IMG/VR virus record: IMGVR_UViG_3300048583_000028
Span: 1-25,179 of that record
Origin: a virus
Reading direction: 5' to 3' (one strand)
Length of the DNA stretch: 25,179 nt
The notes below the pieces were generated by a model. The model was not told the origin of the DNA, did not search any database, and saw nothing but the letters and a program-made list of their open reading frames with translations. How positions within the stretch are numbered: the first letter of the stretch is position 1; each line of letters opens with the position of its first letter. A program made the position numbers and the translations under genes. Positions 8,467-15,197 of the stretch are shown piece by piece.

Positions 8467-8793
8467 TTACTCCGAGATAACGGCTACAATGTCTTCATCG
8501 TTCAGGATAGTGAAATGCTTTTCTTTGTCGGCTGGGTCTTCTACAGATTTACCAGCATACTTAGCAAACACTACCTTATCGCCTACTTTGCACCAAGGCT
8601 CACCACCAAAGTCTTTCCACGCGGTTGGTCCGATTAGCCGTACCACACCTACATCAACGCCTTCCTGTGCTTTCACATTCCGGTCTAGCTGTACAATAAT
8701 GCCACTATTTTTAGCAGACTTGTACACATCGTCGTGTTCGTGTAAATCTTCCTGTTCAATGAGAATTCGATGCCCTGTCGGGGTAATTGCCAT
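8467..8793 (-). CDS. GroES-like co-chaperonin
   Basis: A 108-residue Cpn10 protein. It begins ITPTGHRILIEQED (about residues 3-16), equivalent to the GroES 'P-x-x-D-R-V' strand. A mobile-loop-like region follows (KSAKNSGIIVQLDRNVKAQEGVDVG), then the diagnostic VGDKVVFAKYAGK (about 70-82), and the end ILNDEDIVAVI matches the GroES C-terminal strand. It should cap host GroEL and help fold the capsid subunit, as T4 gp31 does. Location two genes before scaffold and capsid supports this. A textbook ribosome site (AAGGAGG) precedes ATG, and the start overlaps the upstream small gene (TAATG). Confidence 0.88.
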   Translation of the reverse strand: MAITPTGHRILIEQEDLHEHDDVYKSAKNSGIIVQLDRNVKAQEGVDVGVVRLIGPTAWKDFGGEPWCKVGDKVVFAKYAGKSVEDPADKEKHFTILNDEDIVAVISE

Positions 8794-8948
8794 TAAGCCT
8801 CCTTAATATCGTCTAGAGAAATACGTAGCATATCGTTGACTGCGGCAATGTAGCCGCATGTGTATCGATCCTTGCCTGGATCAACTCCAGCTTGTTCCTG
8901 TAGCATTTCAGTTAGAAATGTAAGCCTCTCTTGTAGGCCAGTAAACAC
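8793..8948 (-). CDS. Small hypothetical protein, GTG start
   Basis: Reading the minus strand between the portal and GroES genes gives an open frame ending TAA at 8795-8793, coupled as TAATG to GroES. It encodes a plausible helical protein that includes TGLQERLTFLTEMLQEQAG, then VDPGKDRYTCGYIAAV, then NDMLRISLDDIKEA. The best start is GTG at 8948, eight bases after the portal stop, giving 51 residues. No strong Shine-Dalgarno is visible, so coupling to portal translation is likely. An internal ATG (8906) would leave 37 residues. The pattern 'GYIAAVNDMLRI' recalls small proteins found near portal genes. Function is unknown. Confidence 0.6.
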   Translation of the reverse strand: MFTGLQERLTFLTEMLQEQAGVDPGKDRYTCGYIAAVNDMLRISLDDIKEA

Positions 8949-8956
8949 AGCTTTAG

Positions 8957-11047
8957 TTACTTGGTTGTTTTTCCAGTCTTGGAAGATGTCTTTGTCTGTT
9001 GTTTCTGTAATTTAGCTTGCTCCTCTTGGTGGCGCATTTTCTGTTGATGTTGCTGCTCACTCTGCGTAAGCTGTTGGTTTACCTTCGCCTGCTCTGTGGC
9101 AGAGAAAATACGCTGTTTATGAACACTAATTGCTGCATCCATTTTAGCAGCCATTGCTTGCATCTGAGCATTTTGCTCTTGCTTTTGCATTTCCATTGCT
9201 TGCTTGGTAGCTTGATCCCGGGCCGCTAGCTCGGAAGTAAACTGTTTCTGCTGCATATCCATCTGAGCTTTCTGCTGCTCAATCTGGCCCTTCATCTGCA
9301 TTTCTTGCAGCTTAGGGTCAGGAGGTGGCTGAAACTCACCAGTTTGTTGGATTTGCTTGTTAAAGAGTCGTTCGATAGAAGGCTGTTCTTGGGCTTCTAG
9401 CACACGGCGGACAACCTCAACTGGGTCAAGGATGCCGGTGGGAAGAAGCTCTAGCAGACCCTGTGCCTTCATAAGCTTTTCAGTTTGTGTAGGAGTCGAA
9501 GGATCAGCACTGGGACATACATTGTAGTCTTTGTTGCTAAAGTCTTCTGGGCCAATTGGACCATCCAACACACTCTGGTATTTTTGCATATCCAGATAAA
9601 TGCTGTTTAGGGTAAACAGCTTTTTGTATTCTTGCTTTAGGGCGCGGTAAATACGTTTGTAGACAGCCGTAAACACCTTCATACCCTGCTCAATGGTAGC
9701 CATTGTTGTAGTGGCTGGAGTGTTCTGGCCGGGCATTTTACCCGTAAAAATTTCAGCCACAGAAGCTAGTTCTTTGCCTGAGGTAACCAGAGTACCCATG
9801 AGTTGAAATAGTACTGCTGAGGGTTCTTTAGCTGGCAATGGCATGACTTGCTTACGCAGGTCGTCTGCCGTATTCTGTACTGTCTTCCACTCACCGGGCT
9901 TCCATGTGGTGTCGCCCATCTTGAGTTTTAGTCCTTTACCCAGGAAGCCCCCATTTAGATTACTTAGGGTACCAGCATCAATAAGCTGGTTAATAAGGGT
10001 GTTAACTGACTCGTTTAATGGAGAAAGTAAAAGCCCAAAACCAATGTCATAAAACCCGCCATCAGGATTAGGAATAAAAGAAAATTTGGTGTAATATTGG
10101 ATAGCATCAATCTTTTGCAGGTCGCCCGTGTCTTCATCAACATACATTGTCGTTTCATCAAAACGTGGAACAATGCGCACCACCTTTTTACTTACACGCT
10201 CAAAGGTAATGACATATGGCTCAGCATAACCATCGTCGTCCATGTCGAAATAAGTGTGCTGTTCAATGAACTGGTATGGCATTGTAGCGTCTTGTACAAC
10301 CGCTGTGTTGGTACCATCCCGCTGCCAAGGAGTTGGCTCACCAAGGTCAATATCCAGATAAATACCAGACATCTGACGTTCTTTAACTTGACGCTTGTTT
10401 AGCTCAATGACTTGGGAAACACGCTCAGCGGTTTCCAGGCTTTTGGCCCAGTAGTTAACCACAATGTCTTTGGGCAGAATAAGCTCAGAAACATTATGCT
10501 TAAGCACTGGGTTGTAATAGGTCTTCTTAAACAAAGTGCCCACAATGGGCAGCATGATGAGAAGCTTGTCCATGTCCTCTTCCCACCCAGTCATCTCATT
10601 CAGAAGCTGGTAGGAAAGGAACTTGGCAACACGTTTAGCTTGATCTAGCTTAAAGCCTTGTGGGTCATATCCAATAACTTCACATTTAACAATGTCCCCT
10701 GTGGAGGGGAGTAGGGAAGGGTATGCACGCGCATTGAACTGCATTGCTGCTGTAGACAGCAGAGGATATTTAACGTTGCTCGCTCCCACCCAAGGCCAGG
10801 ATTTTTCTTCTCTTACCTGTAAGGCAAGGTTGGTCCATTCGGTAAGGCACTTTTCCCAGTGGGCTCTCGAACGTAAATCGTACTCAAATCCATCAGAAAC
10901 CTGTTGGGAAATCTCCTCCAGTTTCTCGTCGTCGAGCTTCTCCGCAATATTCTTGGATTCCAAGAATGCTCGTAAAGATTGCTCTTCAGTATCCTGTCCA
11001 GGCGCTTCTTCCTGCATTTCCGGTGTTTGATTCATGTAGTTGTTCAT
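8957..11047 (-). CDS. Portal protein
   Basis: A protein of about 700 residues forming the dodecameric DNA entry pore. Typical features are YPLLSTAAMQFNARAYPSL (about residues 99-117 of the longest frame), a long central alpha/beta portal body, and a C-terminal Gln-rich coiled coil (about 590-690) rich in Q, K, M and E, likely the barrel or crown. Start choice is uncertain. The open frame extends to TTG at 11065 with AAGGAAG almost touching it. ATG codons at 11047 and 11035 give MNNYMNQTPE or MNQTPE starts. All overlap the large terminase 3' end by 50-80 nt. It lies between terminase and GroES, the normal packaging-head gene order. Confidence 0.85.
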   Translation of the reverse strand: MNNYMNQTPEMQEEAPGQDTEEQSLRAFLESKNIAEKLDDEKLEEISQQVSDGFEYDLRSRAHWEKCLTEWTNLALQVREEKSWPWVGASNVKYPLLSTAAMQFNARAYPSLLPSTGDIVKCEVIGYDPQGFKLDQAKRVAKFLSYQLLNEMTGWEEDMDKLLIMLPIVGTLFKKTYYNPVLKHNVSELILPKDIVVNYWAKSLETAERVSQVIELNKRQVKERQMSGIYLDIDLGEPTPWQRDGTNTAVVQDATMPYQFIEQHTYFDMDDDGYAEPYVITFERVSKKVVRIVPRFDETTMYVDEDTGDLQKIDAIQYYTKFSFIPNPDGGFYDIGFGLLLSPLNESVNTLINQLIDAGTLSNLNGGFLGKGLKLKMGDTTWKPGEWKTVQNTADDLRKQVMPLPAKEPSAVLFQLMGTLVTSGKELASVAEIFTGKMPGQNTPATTTMATIEQGMKVFTAVYKRIYRALKQEYKKLFTLNSIYLDMQKYQSVLDGPIGPEDFSNKDYNVCPSADPSTPTQTEKLMKAQGLLELLPTGILDPVEVVRRVLEAQEQPSIERLFNKQIQQTGEFQPPPDPKLQEMQMKGQIEQQKAQMDMQQKQFTSELAARDQATKQAMEMQKQEQNAQMQAMAAKMDAAISVHKQRIFSATEQAKVNQQLTQSEQQHQQKMRHQEEQAKLQKQQTKTSSKTGKTTK

Positions 11048-12488
11048 AGTAGTAGTCGTCTTCAACTTCCTTATCAGTTTGAGCTTCTATTAAAGAGTCG
11101 AGCATCATGCCTAAATAAGCTGAAGCATCTACTTGGTCATCCTTGGTTCCGCGAGGAAACTTCTTAAGTTCATCTTCATAGGCGGGATACCAGTCCCCAG
11201 CCTTATCAAACTTAACTGTTTTAGCACGCATACGAGCTTGAATTGACCGTGCTCTTGCAATTTTATCCTTGCCATTGTGTTTTAGGGGTACAATGGAGGG
11301 GTAGATTCCAGTTTTTACCATTTCTTCTCGCAAAAAGGGTCCAATGGACTTAGATACTTGCATTTCTTCAATGCCAAATATCTGAGGCTCATAGACTTTA
11401 TGCAGATTCATGATGGTATCGACTATTTCTCGTCCATCCAACCGTTCACGGATAACTTGCCTTACGTGCAAAATCCGATTCTCGTCCAGTCCTGCCACGA
11501 CAAATACTGAGTAGTCGGCTTGGGATTCCTTGGAAATAGCCAAGTCGGCTGCCACATAGTAATTGAGTCGCATTTTCTTATCTTCAGGTGTTTCAGCCAT
11601 AAAATCGGCTGTTTTGAAGTAGGAAATGGACTCATCAATGGGAATATTTAGGTATTCTTGGGAGTAAACATCGGGCAAACCCCGCTCAATAAAGTCCTGC
11701 CGCTTGCTTACAAACCAGTCTTTATTGTAGTTTTCAGGCCAAAGAATGTGCTCAAAGTCATCGCTGTGGGCTCTGTACTTTAGGGACAACCACTCCCCCC
11801 GAGTTACGTCTTTTTTGTACGTTTTAAGGGGTGTAACGACTGTGCGCTTGTCCCACTCGCTAGGCATTAGGTTGTTTAGGAAACTATCCTCATGGAGAAT
11901 GGTTCCTACAATTCTAATGACACCATGAATGGCAAGACAGGGAATTACAGCACCATAGAACCATCGCTTGAACTTGTCTCGGCGGTCTTTGTTGAGAACA
12001 ATTTCATCATTCTCTAGGTCGTCCCCTACAATGAGGTCAGGCCGTTTGCTGTTCCACTTAAGACCCCGCATTTTTTGCTCACTGCCTTTGGCAGCAATGC
12101 GAAACTCATGCCCATCTTCACACAAAACAATGACATCATCTTCGGTGTCTTTGGTAAACTCCTTGATTTTGAATAGGCTCTTTACCTTTTCATTGTCAAT
12201 GAGTTGTCGCTTAATGTCTGCTAGGAATTGAGTTGCCTGAGCAATAGTGTCAGATATAAGAAGAACATAACTACGTTCACGAAAGCATACGCTTGCAAGA
12301 ACATAAGCCAGGGATACTGCGGTGCTTTTTGCATGAAGTCTGGGGGCGGCTATCGCCACTTTTGCTTGGGTTGAGGTACAATATGTCCACCATTCTAGAT
12401 GGCATTTAGGAGATTCTACTGCGTTGTCAAAACTACTTTGTAAAAGACTACCCGAGAATCCTGCGATTACGTCGGCTGTGAGTATCAT
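10986..12488 (-). CDS. terL: Terminase large subunit (ATPase-nuclease)
   Basis: A 500-residue packaging motor. The ATPase domain has a Walker A variant APRLHAKST at residues 48-56, Walker B DLIVGDDLE at 151-159, and a coupling motif VGTILHEDS at 194-202. The RNase H-like nuclease domain carries AADLAIS (Asp315), FGIEEMQ (Glu374/375) and KDDQVDA (Asp451/Asp454), the expected metal-binding acidic residues. It would dock on the portal, pump DNA and cut concatemers. The start overlaps the HNH gene stop as ATGA. Relative to many homologues the N terminus is short, but all catalytic motifs are present. Confidence 0.93.
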   Translation of the reverse strand: MILTADVIAGFSGSLLQSSFDNAVESPKCHLEWWTYCTSTQAKVAIAAPRLHAKSTAVSLAYVLASVCFRERSYVLLISDTIAQATQFLADIKRQLIDNEKVKSLFKIKEFTKDTEDDVIVLCEDGHEFRIAAKGSEQKMRGLKWNSKRPDLIVGDDLENDEIVLNKDRRDKFKRWFYGAVIPCLAIHGVIRIVGTILHEDSFLNNLMPSEWDKRTVVTPLKTYKKDVTRGEWLSLKYRAHSDDFEHILWPENYNKDWFVSKRQDFIERGLPDVYSQEYLNIPIDESISYFKTADFMAETPEDKKMRLNYYVAADLAISKESQADYSVFVVAGLDENRILHVRQVIRERLDGREIVDTIMNLHKVYEPQIFGIEEMQVSKSIGPFLREEMVKTGIYPSIVPLKHNGKDKIARARSIQARMRAKTVKFDKAGDWYPAYEDELKKFPRGTKDDQVDASAYLGMMLDSLIEAQTDKEVEDDYYYEQLHESNTGNAGRSAWTGY

Positions 12489-12796
12489 TTACCCTTTTTA
12501 GAAATCTGGTTTAGCACACTGCTGTCAGAGTTACGTCTAAACGATCTGTTGCTAGAACGCGACACTACACGCAGATTGCTTTTAGTTGTTTTACCGCCTT
12601 TGGACAAAGGCGTTTTATGGTCAACGTCTTTACCATCGCCTTTGCTAACCTTTCCTGCTTTTTCCATCATACGGCGAGCTTTGTTTTGCTCGACACGTTT
12701 ACGAATGACTTCCGGCTTGGAAGTGTAAAGGTCAACCTCTCTGCGATAATCTCGAACACTTTTACCCGTTTTTGGGTCTTTCTTCATGAACGGCAT
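12485..12796 (-). CDS. Small HNH-type protein next to terminase
   Basis: A 103-residue, very basic protein. Residues 57-86 contain VDHKTPLSKGGKTTKSNLRVVS followed by SRSSNRSFRR. The D-H pair, the 'PLSKGG...NLRVV' strand-turn-helix and the downstream Asn fit the beta-beta-alpha-metal core of phage HNH proteins. The N-terminal half is a charged helix. Small HNH proteins next to terminase genes in HK97-like phages are needed for cos cutting or packaging. By that precedent it may assist the terminase, though a homing nuclease is an alternative. Its stop overlaps the terminase start (ATGA). Confidence 0.75.
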   Translation of the reverse strand: MPFMKKDPKTGKSVRDYRREVDLYTSKPEVIRKRVEQNKARRMMEKAGKVSKGDGKDVDHKTPLSKGGKTTKSNLRVVSRSSNRSFRRNSDSSVLNQISKKGK

Positions 12797-12797
12797 A

Positions 12798-13052
12798 CTA
12801 TTCCTTTGTCAAATACACAGAAGTTTTACCTTTATGGGTGAACACTACTTCTTCAATGTCGTGTTCTTTGACAAATTCAGCCAAACGACGGCGAATGTCT
12901 AATGGAATTTTACCGTGAGCAGCGTAGATGTACAGGCGGGTGCGGTCAGCTTTAAACATGGAAAATACCATGTCAAATTCACTGTTGTCCTCATAGGACC
13001 CAGTTTTGTATCCGCGTACAATCCACTGAACTGGCTCAAAGTGTAGATGCAT
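12798..13052 (-). CDS. Small protein of unknown function
   Basis: An 84-residue protein with an aromatic, His-containing start (MHLHFEPVQWIVRGYKTGSYED) and an alpha/beta-like remainder (RTRLYIYAAHGKIPLDIRRRLAEFVKEHDIEEVVFTHKGKTSVYLTKE). I do not recognise the family. It overlaps the end of the small terminase-like gene by 17 nt and is separated from the HNH gene by one base. Position at the top of the packaging operon suggests a packaging or regulatory accessory role, which the sequence does not prove. Confidence 0.6.
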   Translation of the reverse strand: MHLHFEPVQWIVRGYKTGSYEDNSEFDMVFSMFKADRTRLYIYAAHGKIPLDIRRRLAEFVKEHDIEEVVFTHKGKTSVYLTKE

Positions 13053-13551
13053 TTTCCTTTACCTCGGAAAACGTGATGTCAACCACTTCTCCACTGCCCT
13101 TACGATTGAACTTTGCAAACTCTTTAGCAAGTTGTTGCAAAGTGTCAGAAATATTTTCATCTTTGTGTGCCTCCTTGCTAGCTAGCTCCTCAAGCTTCAC
13201 CTGCTTACCCAGCAAGTCAGAAGCTACCCGAGCTACGTCACGCAGCACAACAGGTTTGGTGATGAATTTACCTGTTTTATTGTTTAGGATTTTCTCCCCA
13301 TTCTCAATGCGATCTTCAACCGCAGCAAGAGCTTTGTCCACAATGCGGGACATCTTGCTGGTCATTTCTGCCCTAGCAGCAGCCCGAATGTCTGTCATCA
13401 TAGAGTGATACCAATCCTGCTTCTTCCAAGCAAGTAGAGTATTGTAGGGAATACCTGACTGTCGGGACACCTCTCGGAGGTTCCCGTAAATCTCGATTTT
13501 CTCAAGAATATCGTACTTTTGTTCGGTACTATAGGATGTTAAAGCAGTCAC
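13036..13551 (-). CDS. Terminase small subunit-like HTH protein
   Basis: A 171-residue helical protein. Residues 8-45 (TEQKYDILEKIEIYGNLREVSRQSGIPYNTLLAWKKQDWY) form a clear helix-turn-helix of the type found in small terminases and transposase-like HTH_23 domains. A long charged helical region follows (about 50-150), suitable for ring oligomerisation. It is the first gene of the leftward packaging operon, two genes before the large terminase. Small terminases bind pac/cos DNA and hand it to the large subunit. It follows a sigma70-like promoter at 13588-13617. The start is ATG at 13551 with a weak leader. Confidence 0.72.
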   Translation of the reverse strand: MTALTSYSTEQKYDILEKIEIYGNLREVSRQSGIPYNTLLAWKKQDWYHSMMTDIRAAARAEMTSKMSRIVDKALAAVEDRIENGEKILNNKTGKFITKPVVLRDVARVASDLLGKQVKLEELASKEAHKDENISDTLQQLAKEFAKFNRKGSGEVVDITFSEVKENASTL

Positions 13552-13587
13552 TTCGTTCCTTTGTAGAGAGTTATACTAGACACCTAT

Positions 13588-13617
13588 ATTATAACACGGT
13601 ACTCTATTGACAATCAA
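13588..13617 (-). promoter_or_regulatory. Leftward sigma70-type promoter for the structural operon
   Basis: On the minus strand a perfect -10 TATAAT (13593-13588) lies 18 bp from TTGATT (13617-13612), a 4/6 -35. It points to the small terminase-like gene about 40 nt away. Its -35 shares base 13612 with the -35 of the rightward promoter, so the two may compete for RNA polymerase. Confidence 0.65.
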
Positions 13618-13635
13618 GTAGAAGTATGATATAAT
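13607..13635 (+). promoter_or_regulatory. Rightward consensus sigma70 promoter
   Basis: TTGACA (13607-13612), a 17-bp spacer and TATAAT (13630-13635) form a full-consensus housekeeping promoter. The gene at 13668 starts about 25 nt beyond the expected start site, with AGGAGA ahead of ATG. This is probably an immediate-early promoter read by unmodified host polymerase. Confidence 0.85.
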
Positions 13636-13667
13636 AATAGTACCTTTGTCAATCATTAGGAGAACCC

Positions 13668-14219
13668 ATGTTTAAAACACAAATCAATTGGAAACAAGAA
13701 AAAGAAAATTTACTTAACTTTATTCACGAAGGAACGCCTCTAGCAAAAATAGGAGAACACTATGGTGTGTCTCGACAGCGCATTAAACAAGTTCTTGGTC
13801 GTTTAAAAGTTGACTTACGCCCTATAGATGTTCGTCATCTTAAACATAAAACTCGATTAGAAAGGTTTTGGGGAACCGACCGAGGTTCCGAACTTTGGCA
13901 GCAGCAAAGAGCAAAGTTTCGCGCAAAGCGCGTTGCAGCATTAAACAACAATGTAGAGTTTTCAATTCAATTTGGAGACATTGTGTGGCCCACACACTGT
14001 CCAATTTTAGGACTGGAGTTGGACTACTTTGCAGAGAAAAGGCAGGAGAATTCCTGCTCTTTTGATAGGATAGATTCAAATAGAGGATATGTAGTTGGTA
14101 ATGTTTTTATTTGCTCATGGCGTGCCAACCGCATTAAAAACGATGGCACAGCCAATGAGCATAGACTTATAGCAGAATACATAGAAAAGAACACTATTGA
14201 CAAATACAAAAAAGTATGA
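13668..14219 (+). CDS. HTH-HNH DNA-binding nuclease-like protein
   Basis: A 183-residue protein with two parts. Residues 15-48 (LNFIHEGTPLAKIGEHYGVSRQRIKQVLGRL) are a helix-turn-helix resembling sigma-70 region 4 / Trp repressor-like HTHs. The C-terminal part, CPILGLELDYF (about 112-122) and SFDRIDSNRGYVVGNVFICSWRANRIKND (about 130-158), matches HNH / endonuclease VII-like cores seen in phage homing endonucleases ('DRID-x-x-x-GYVxGNV', 'WRANxxK'). It has the strongest promoter in the window. It may be a homing nuclease inserted between the two operons or an early phage nuclease. Its last 23 coding bases contain the next promoter. The start is ATG with AGGAGA at 8-nt spacing. Confidence 0.8.
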   Translation: MFKTQINWKQEKENLLNFIHEGTPLAKIGEHYGVSRQRIKQVLGRLKVDLRPIDVRHLKHKTRLERFWGTDRGSELWQQQRAKFRAKRVAALNNNVEFSIQFGDIVWPTHCPILGLELDYFAEKRQENSCSFDRIDSNRGYVVGNVFICSWRANRIKNDGTANEHRLIAEYIEKNTIDKYKKV

Positions 14220-14225
14220 TACAAT
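14197..14225 (+). promoter_or_regulatory. Second rightward sigma70 promoter, at the end of the HTH-HNH gene
   Basis: TTGACA (14197-14202), a 17-bp spacer and TACAAT (14220-14225) give the same architecture as the 13607 promoter. The two also share the block AAGTATGATA-AATAA around the -10. It drives transcription into a region with no credible gene until about 15.5 kb, so its first product may be a noncoding RNA. Confidence 0.75.
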
Positions 14226-14235
14226 AAAATACATA

Positions 14236-14278
14236 TGTATTTATATGTATTGTATTTGTATTTATGTATTATTGTATT
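14236..14278 (+). repeat. Six TGTATT iterations in an AT-rich tract
   Basis: TGTATT occurs at 14236, 14246, 14251, 14257, 14265 and 14273 inside an almost GC-free tract (about 14221-14300). It could be an unwinding element near the DnaA boxes, a protein-binding array, or just AT-rich leader sequence. Confidence 0.6.
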
Positions 14279-14470
14279 TATATTTATTCTTTCTTTTTCT
14301 TTAGAGAGTTTAAGAGAGACCTTTCTTTTTCTTTCTTATCCTACCCTAGCGGAGAGCACGAGCCTTAGCGAGTAGGGAGCCTCAGCGACCGAAAACATAC
14401 AAAACGTTTTAAACGCGTTTTAAGAGGGGTGTATGCTCTTCAAGCTACCCACGTAGCTCCCTACCTAAAA

Positions 14471-14518
14471 TAATGGCTTTAAACCCGGTTTAAATCGGTT
14501 TTAGGGCCATTTTTATTT
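14471..14518 (+). terminator. Rho-independent terminator, rightward
   Basis: AATGGC pairs with GGCCATT. Inside it TTTAAACC-C-GGTTTAAA (14478-14494) is a near-perfect palindrome, and TTTTTATTT follows directly. It would end the short transcript from the 14197 promoter. Confidence 0.7.
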
Positions 14519-14674
14519 GTGGGGGAGATGGAATGATGAGCCGTAAGGCGAAAATAGCCTTGTTTCTAAAAACTATGAGAAAATTGTATAAGGTGCATTA
14601 CTCCACAATTGTCCCCACACGATTTTCCCCCCCACCCCCTAACTCTAGGGGGATGACATGGTTCTACTCCAATT

Positions 14675-14693
14675 CTAAATGAGAATCATTCGC
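14675..14693. promoter_or_regulatory. Fur-box-like 19-mer
   Basis: The segment containing AAATGAGAATCATTCGC matches 13 of 19 positions of the classic Fur box (GATAATGATAATCATTATC), including the central AATGA-AATCATT. Such matches are typical of iron-regulated promoters in Proteobacteria. No iron gene or clear promoter is adjacent, so chance similarity is possible. Confidence 0.35.
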
Positions 14694-14789
14694 ATTAACA
14701 TGTAGAAGTAAGTGGTTACTAACTTGAATTAATTAGGGTCACATCACATTGATAGCCGATCCACTGAACTATCGGGTATACGTGCTCCC

Positions 14790-14809
14790 TGTGCATAACC
14801 TGTGGATAA
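14790..14809. other. Tandem DnaA boxes (possible replication origin)
   Basis: TGTGCATAA (14790-14798) and TGTGGATAA (14801-14809) are reverse complements of TTATGCACA and TTATCCACA. Both fit the TTWTNCACA DnaA box, and the second is the perfect high-affinity box. They are direct repeats 11 bp apart, about one helical turn. An inverted repeat TGTGCA-GAA-TGCACA follows at 14817-14831. Confidence 0.6.
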
Positions 14810-14882
14810 CTTCAAATGTGCAGAATGCACAGATTGACGGAAAGGGGTCTAGAAGACGATTCCAGCCGATCCCTGGGGGTGC

Positions 14883-14966
14883 GTATGTCCAAAGCGGAAA
14901 ATCGCTCTACGGTCATCCTGGTGCGTTCTAGAGGCATGTATGGACATACAGTTTTGCCTCATTTTT
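14883..14966 (+). promoter_or_regulatory. Candidate terminator/antiterminator switch
   Basis: A terminator-like hairpin joins GAGGCA (14931-14936) to TGCCTC (14955-14960), with an inner TGTAT-GGAC-ATACA (14937-14950) and a following ATTTTT. The inner bases GGACATAC (14942-14949) can instead pair perfectly with GTATGTCC (14883-14890). The two folds exclude each other, as in attenuators and riboswitches. AGCG/CGCT lies within the antiterminator loop. No known ligand domain is recognised. Confidence 0.45.
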
Positions 14967-15197
14967 AAGCACAATTCAAACTATTTGAACGATGTTCCCA
15001 CATGGTGGAATACTGCCCTACAGTGTGGAAAGACATGGTTGACAACATGGGTTTATTTGTGCTATTCGCGTGCGGGCATGCGCCCCGCGCCCCCAGTCAG
15101 GCAGTGCAGGCCGACCAGCGGGAGAATACCCGAGCGATTTAGTCGGGTAAATGTCCCTACTTGCATCAGGGTCTTTATTCCTATATAGTTGGGCTTC

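Larger units (their letters stand above)
14232..14520 (+). ncRNA. Candidate structured noncoding RNA between a promoter and a terminator
   Basis: The expected transcript from the 14197-14225 promoter to the terminator at 14471-14518 is about 290 nt and contains no ORF of useful length. It has a T-rich 5' part (14232-14300), a purine/pyrimidine stretch, and a foldable 3' part. There GTAGGGAGC (14372-14380) pairs perfectly with GCTCCCTAC (14456-14464), enclosing CATAC/GTATG and the palindromes AAAACGTTTT (14401-14410) and AAACGCGTTT (14411-14420). A local hairpin AGCTAC-CCAC-GTAGCT (14443-14458) competes with the long-range pairing. Three related words (CTAGCGGAG, CTTAGCGAG, CTCAGCGAC) occur in 14346-14388. 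No known RNA family is recognised. Confidence 0.5.

Noticed and set aside
14236-14278. TGTATT repeats as phiEco32-type sigma factor promoters
   Set aside because: The similarity to the remembered AATGTATA-like motif is partial, and an AT-rich tract gives such matches easily. No phage sigma gene is in the window.
14749-14931. 60-residue plus-strand frame over the DnaA-box and attenuator region
   Set aside because: It has a TTG start with no ribosome site, implausible composition, and overlaps several nucleotide-level elements.
15039-15068. TTGACA with a weak downstream hexamer as a promoter for the structured RNA
   Set aside because: No -10 better than three of six matches occurs at 16-18 bp spacing.
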